From Halobacteriaceae archaeon Tc-Br11_E2g27 (GTDB lineage Archaea; Halobacteriota; Halobacteria; Halobacteriales; Haloarculaceae): a stretch of DNA of 5,415 nt. The translations under genes were made by a program, and so were the position numbers. Below, one piece after another: positions 4,204-5,415 of this stretch (positions are counted from its first letter, which is position 1; each line of letters starts with the position of its first letter). Under the pieces are notes generated by a model. It was given only the letters and a program-made list of their open reading frames with translations, made no database searches and was not told where the DNA came from. The stretch is taken from assembly GCA_001564135.1 (NCBI GenBank), contig LKNH01000192.1, positions 1 through 5,415 of the forward strand, in the 5' to 3' direction.

Positions 4204-5346
4204 ATGGCATCACAGACGCCAGTTGTCGTTGAGGCCGTACGGACACCACAGGGGAAAGAAGACGGTGTATATGCGGACCTCCGGAGCGAGGACCTTTCAG
4301 TACCGCTTATCGACGAAATTCTCGACCGGACAGACCTGACCGGCGAAGATGTCGATGACCTGCTGTGGGGCTGCGCTCAACAACGAGGGGAACAGGGGAA
4401 CAATCTCGCGAGAGTTATCGCGCTGCTGTCTGACCTTGGCGAGGACACACCAGCAACGACCATCAATCGCTGGTGTGCTTCCTCCGCCGAAGCAGTCATG
4501 CGCGGTGCAGACGCAATCGCCGCCGGACAGCGTGACTGTCTCATCGTTGGCGGTGTCGAATCCATGAGTCGCGTCCAGATGGGACAAAACGTCCACAACG
4601 TCCATCCTGACCTGAACAACCACTACAACGTTGCACAGCTCGATATGGGAATGACGGCCGAAAAGGTCGCAGAGGAGTACGACATCTCCCGTGAAGCCCA
4701 GGACGAATACGCTGCCCGCAGCCAGCAGCGCGCTGTCGAGGCCACCGAGGAAGGCCGCTTCGATGACGAAATCGTCCCAATCGAAACCGAGGAGGGAACT
4801 GTCGAGGAAGACGAGGGTCTCCGACCCGGAACGACCGCCGAGAAGCTTTCCGGCCTCCCAACCGTTTTCAAAGCGGACGGAACGGTCACGCCCGGAAATG
4901 CCTCACAGGTTTCGGACGGCGCATCCGCGCTGTTGCTGACCAGCAAGGCCTACGCCGAAGAACAGGGATTCAACGTGCTCGCCGAAGTCGGCGACCACAA
5001 CGTCGCCGGCGTCGACCCGACCGTGATGGGTATCGGCCCAGTACCGGCCGTCGAAGGCCTGTGTGAGGATTCCGACCGCTCGACCGACGATTACGACCTC
5101 GTCGAGCTGAACGAAGCCTTCGCCAGCCAGTGTCTCTACTGTCAACAAGAGCTTGGTTTCGATGACGACATCTACAACGTCAACGGCGGCGCAATCGCCA
5201 TCGGCCACCCGCTCGGTGCAACCGGTGCCCGCCTGCCCGTGACGCTCATTCACGAGATGCACAAACAGGACGCCGAACTCGGCCTTGCGACCGAATGTGT
5301 CGGCTTCGGACAGGGAGCCGCTATCGAGTTCCACCTGCCGGAGTGA
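4204..5346 (+). CDS. Thiolase (acetyl-CoA C-acyltransferase / acetyltransferase)
   Basis: This 380-residue protein is near the usual ~390 residues of classical thiolases, which catalyse either thiolytic cleavage of 3-ketoacyl-CoA or condensation of two acyl-CoAs. The acyl-accepting cysteine is C91 in NRWCASS. Other active-site elements are NEAFA (303-307), H335 in GGAIAIGHPLGATGAR and the second cysteine C365 in ECVGFGQGAA, so the Cys-His-Cys set is complete. GGVESMS (116-122) is also typical. Small departures are CASS where many thiolases have C-x-SG, and GFG where GGG is usual near C365. Having the second cysteine, it resembles the bacterial-type enzymes rather than the archaeal SCP-x-like thiolases often encoded beside a DUF35 protein; no such neighbour is visible. 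The direction (beta-oxidation, ketogenesis or polyhydroxyalkanoate precursor supply) cannot be decided from the sequence. The start is ATG 4204, with a TATA box about 32 nt upstream and no Shine-Dalgarno. Confidence 0.93.
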   Translation: MASQTPVVVEAVRTPQGKEDGVYADLRSEDLSVPLIDEILDRTDLTGEDVDDLLWGCAQQRGEQGNNLARVIALLSDLGEDTPATTINRWCASSAEAVMRGADAIAAGQRDCLIVGGVESMSRVQMGQNVHNVHPDLNNHYNVAQLDMGMTAEKVAEEYDISREAQDEYAARSQQRAVEATEEGRFDDEIVPIETEEGTVEEDEGLRPGTTAEKLSGLPTVFKADGTVTPGNASQVSDGASALLLTSKAYAEEQGFNVLAEVGDHNVAGVDPTVMGIGPVPAVEGLCEDSDRSTDDYDLVELNEAFASQCLYCQQELGFDDDIYNVNGGAIAIGHPLGATGARLPVTLIHEMHKQDAELGLATECVGFGQGAAIEFHLPE

Positions 5347-5368
5347 CTGTTCGGCGCTGCATAAACGG

Positions 5369-5378
5369 TATAATATAT
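5369..5378 (+). promoter_or_regulatory. TATA box for a gene starting at 5401
   Basis: TATAATATAT is centred about 27 nt upstream of an ATG at 5401, in the short spacer after the thiolase stop. The spacing fits a leaderless transcript, and no other gene lies in between. Confidence 0.55.
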
Positions 5379-5400
5379 CTTTTGAGAGTTCCTGTCGGTT

Positions 5401-5415
5401 ATGCTGTCTGGTAGG
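5401..5415 (+). CDS. Probable start of a further gene, cut by the window edge
   Basis: ATG at 5401 begins an open frame of five visible codons (M-L-S-G-R). The only support is the well-placed TATA-like sequence about 27 nt upstream and the absence of any other gene after the thiolase stop at 5346. The product cannot be identified. Confidence 0.4.

Noticed and set aside
4541..5334. Minus-strand open frames of 106-143 codons opposite the thiolase
   Set aside because: The thiolase has all its active-site motifs in frame along this stretch. The antisense frames have no TATA-like promoter at a suitable distance that I can see and no recognisable domains.
1..5415. Mobile element, CRISPR array, tRNA or rRNA gene, or a defence or toxin-antitoxin module
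   Set aside because: I saw no transposase or integrase motifs, no spaced direct repeats, no tRNA-like cloverleaf and no small overlapping gene pair. The gene content is ordinary core chromosome.

Overview
The window looks like a chromosomal segment of a halophilic archaeon (class Halobacteria). Every predicted protein is strongly acidic. Several starts have a TATA-like box 24-32 nt upstream and no Shine-Dalgarno sequence, which fits leaderless transcripts. Two proteins carry the HalX-type response-regulator layout, a haloarchaeal hallmark. The tRNA methyltransferase Trm1, the DRG-type GTPase and ribosomal protein uL11 are archaeal/eukaryotic in type. I cannot name the genus.

Layout. Positions 3-209 (+) hold the 3' end of a tRNA G26 dimethyltransferase gene (trm1). 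It converges on a minus-strand block with only 8 nt between the stop codons. Read in its own direction, that block runs from about 3497 down to 218: a HalX-type response regulator (RR1), an arginase (rocF), ribosomal protein uL11 (rpl11) and a DRG-family GTPase. The intergenic gaps in this block are 63-84 nt. They contain TATA-like boxes and T-rich tracts, so several short transcripts are more likely than one tight operon. An 86-nt divergent intergenic region (3498-3583) separates RR1 from a second, paralogous HalX-type response regulator (RR2, +). A complete thiolase gene (+) follows with its own promoter-like region. A new leaderless gene probably starts at 5401, of which five codons are visible.

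How the genes relate. Trm1, the DRG GTPase and uL11 form a translation-related neighbourhood: tRNA modification, a ribosome-associated GTPase, and a protein of the ribosomal GTPase-associated centre. Arginase (arginine to ornithine plus urea) and the thiolase (acyl-CoA chain cleavage or condensation) are metabolic genes with no visible pathway partners here. The two regulators are close paralogues: their receivers align without gaps at about 58% identity by eye. No histidine kinase gene is visible.

I found no mobile element, CRISPR array, RNA gene, integrase or obvious defence module. The points most worth a second look are the divergent HalX pair and its shared promoter region, a three-arm alternative-hairpin sequence between rpl11 and the DRG gene, and a strong T-tract inside the DRG gene that could end the convergent trm1 transcript. 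Most of the window is ordinary haloarchaeal core chromosome, and I see no clear new system.
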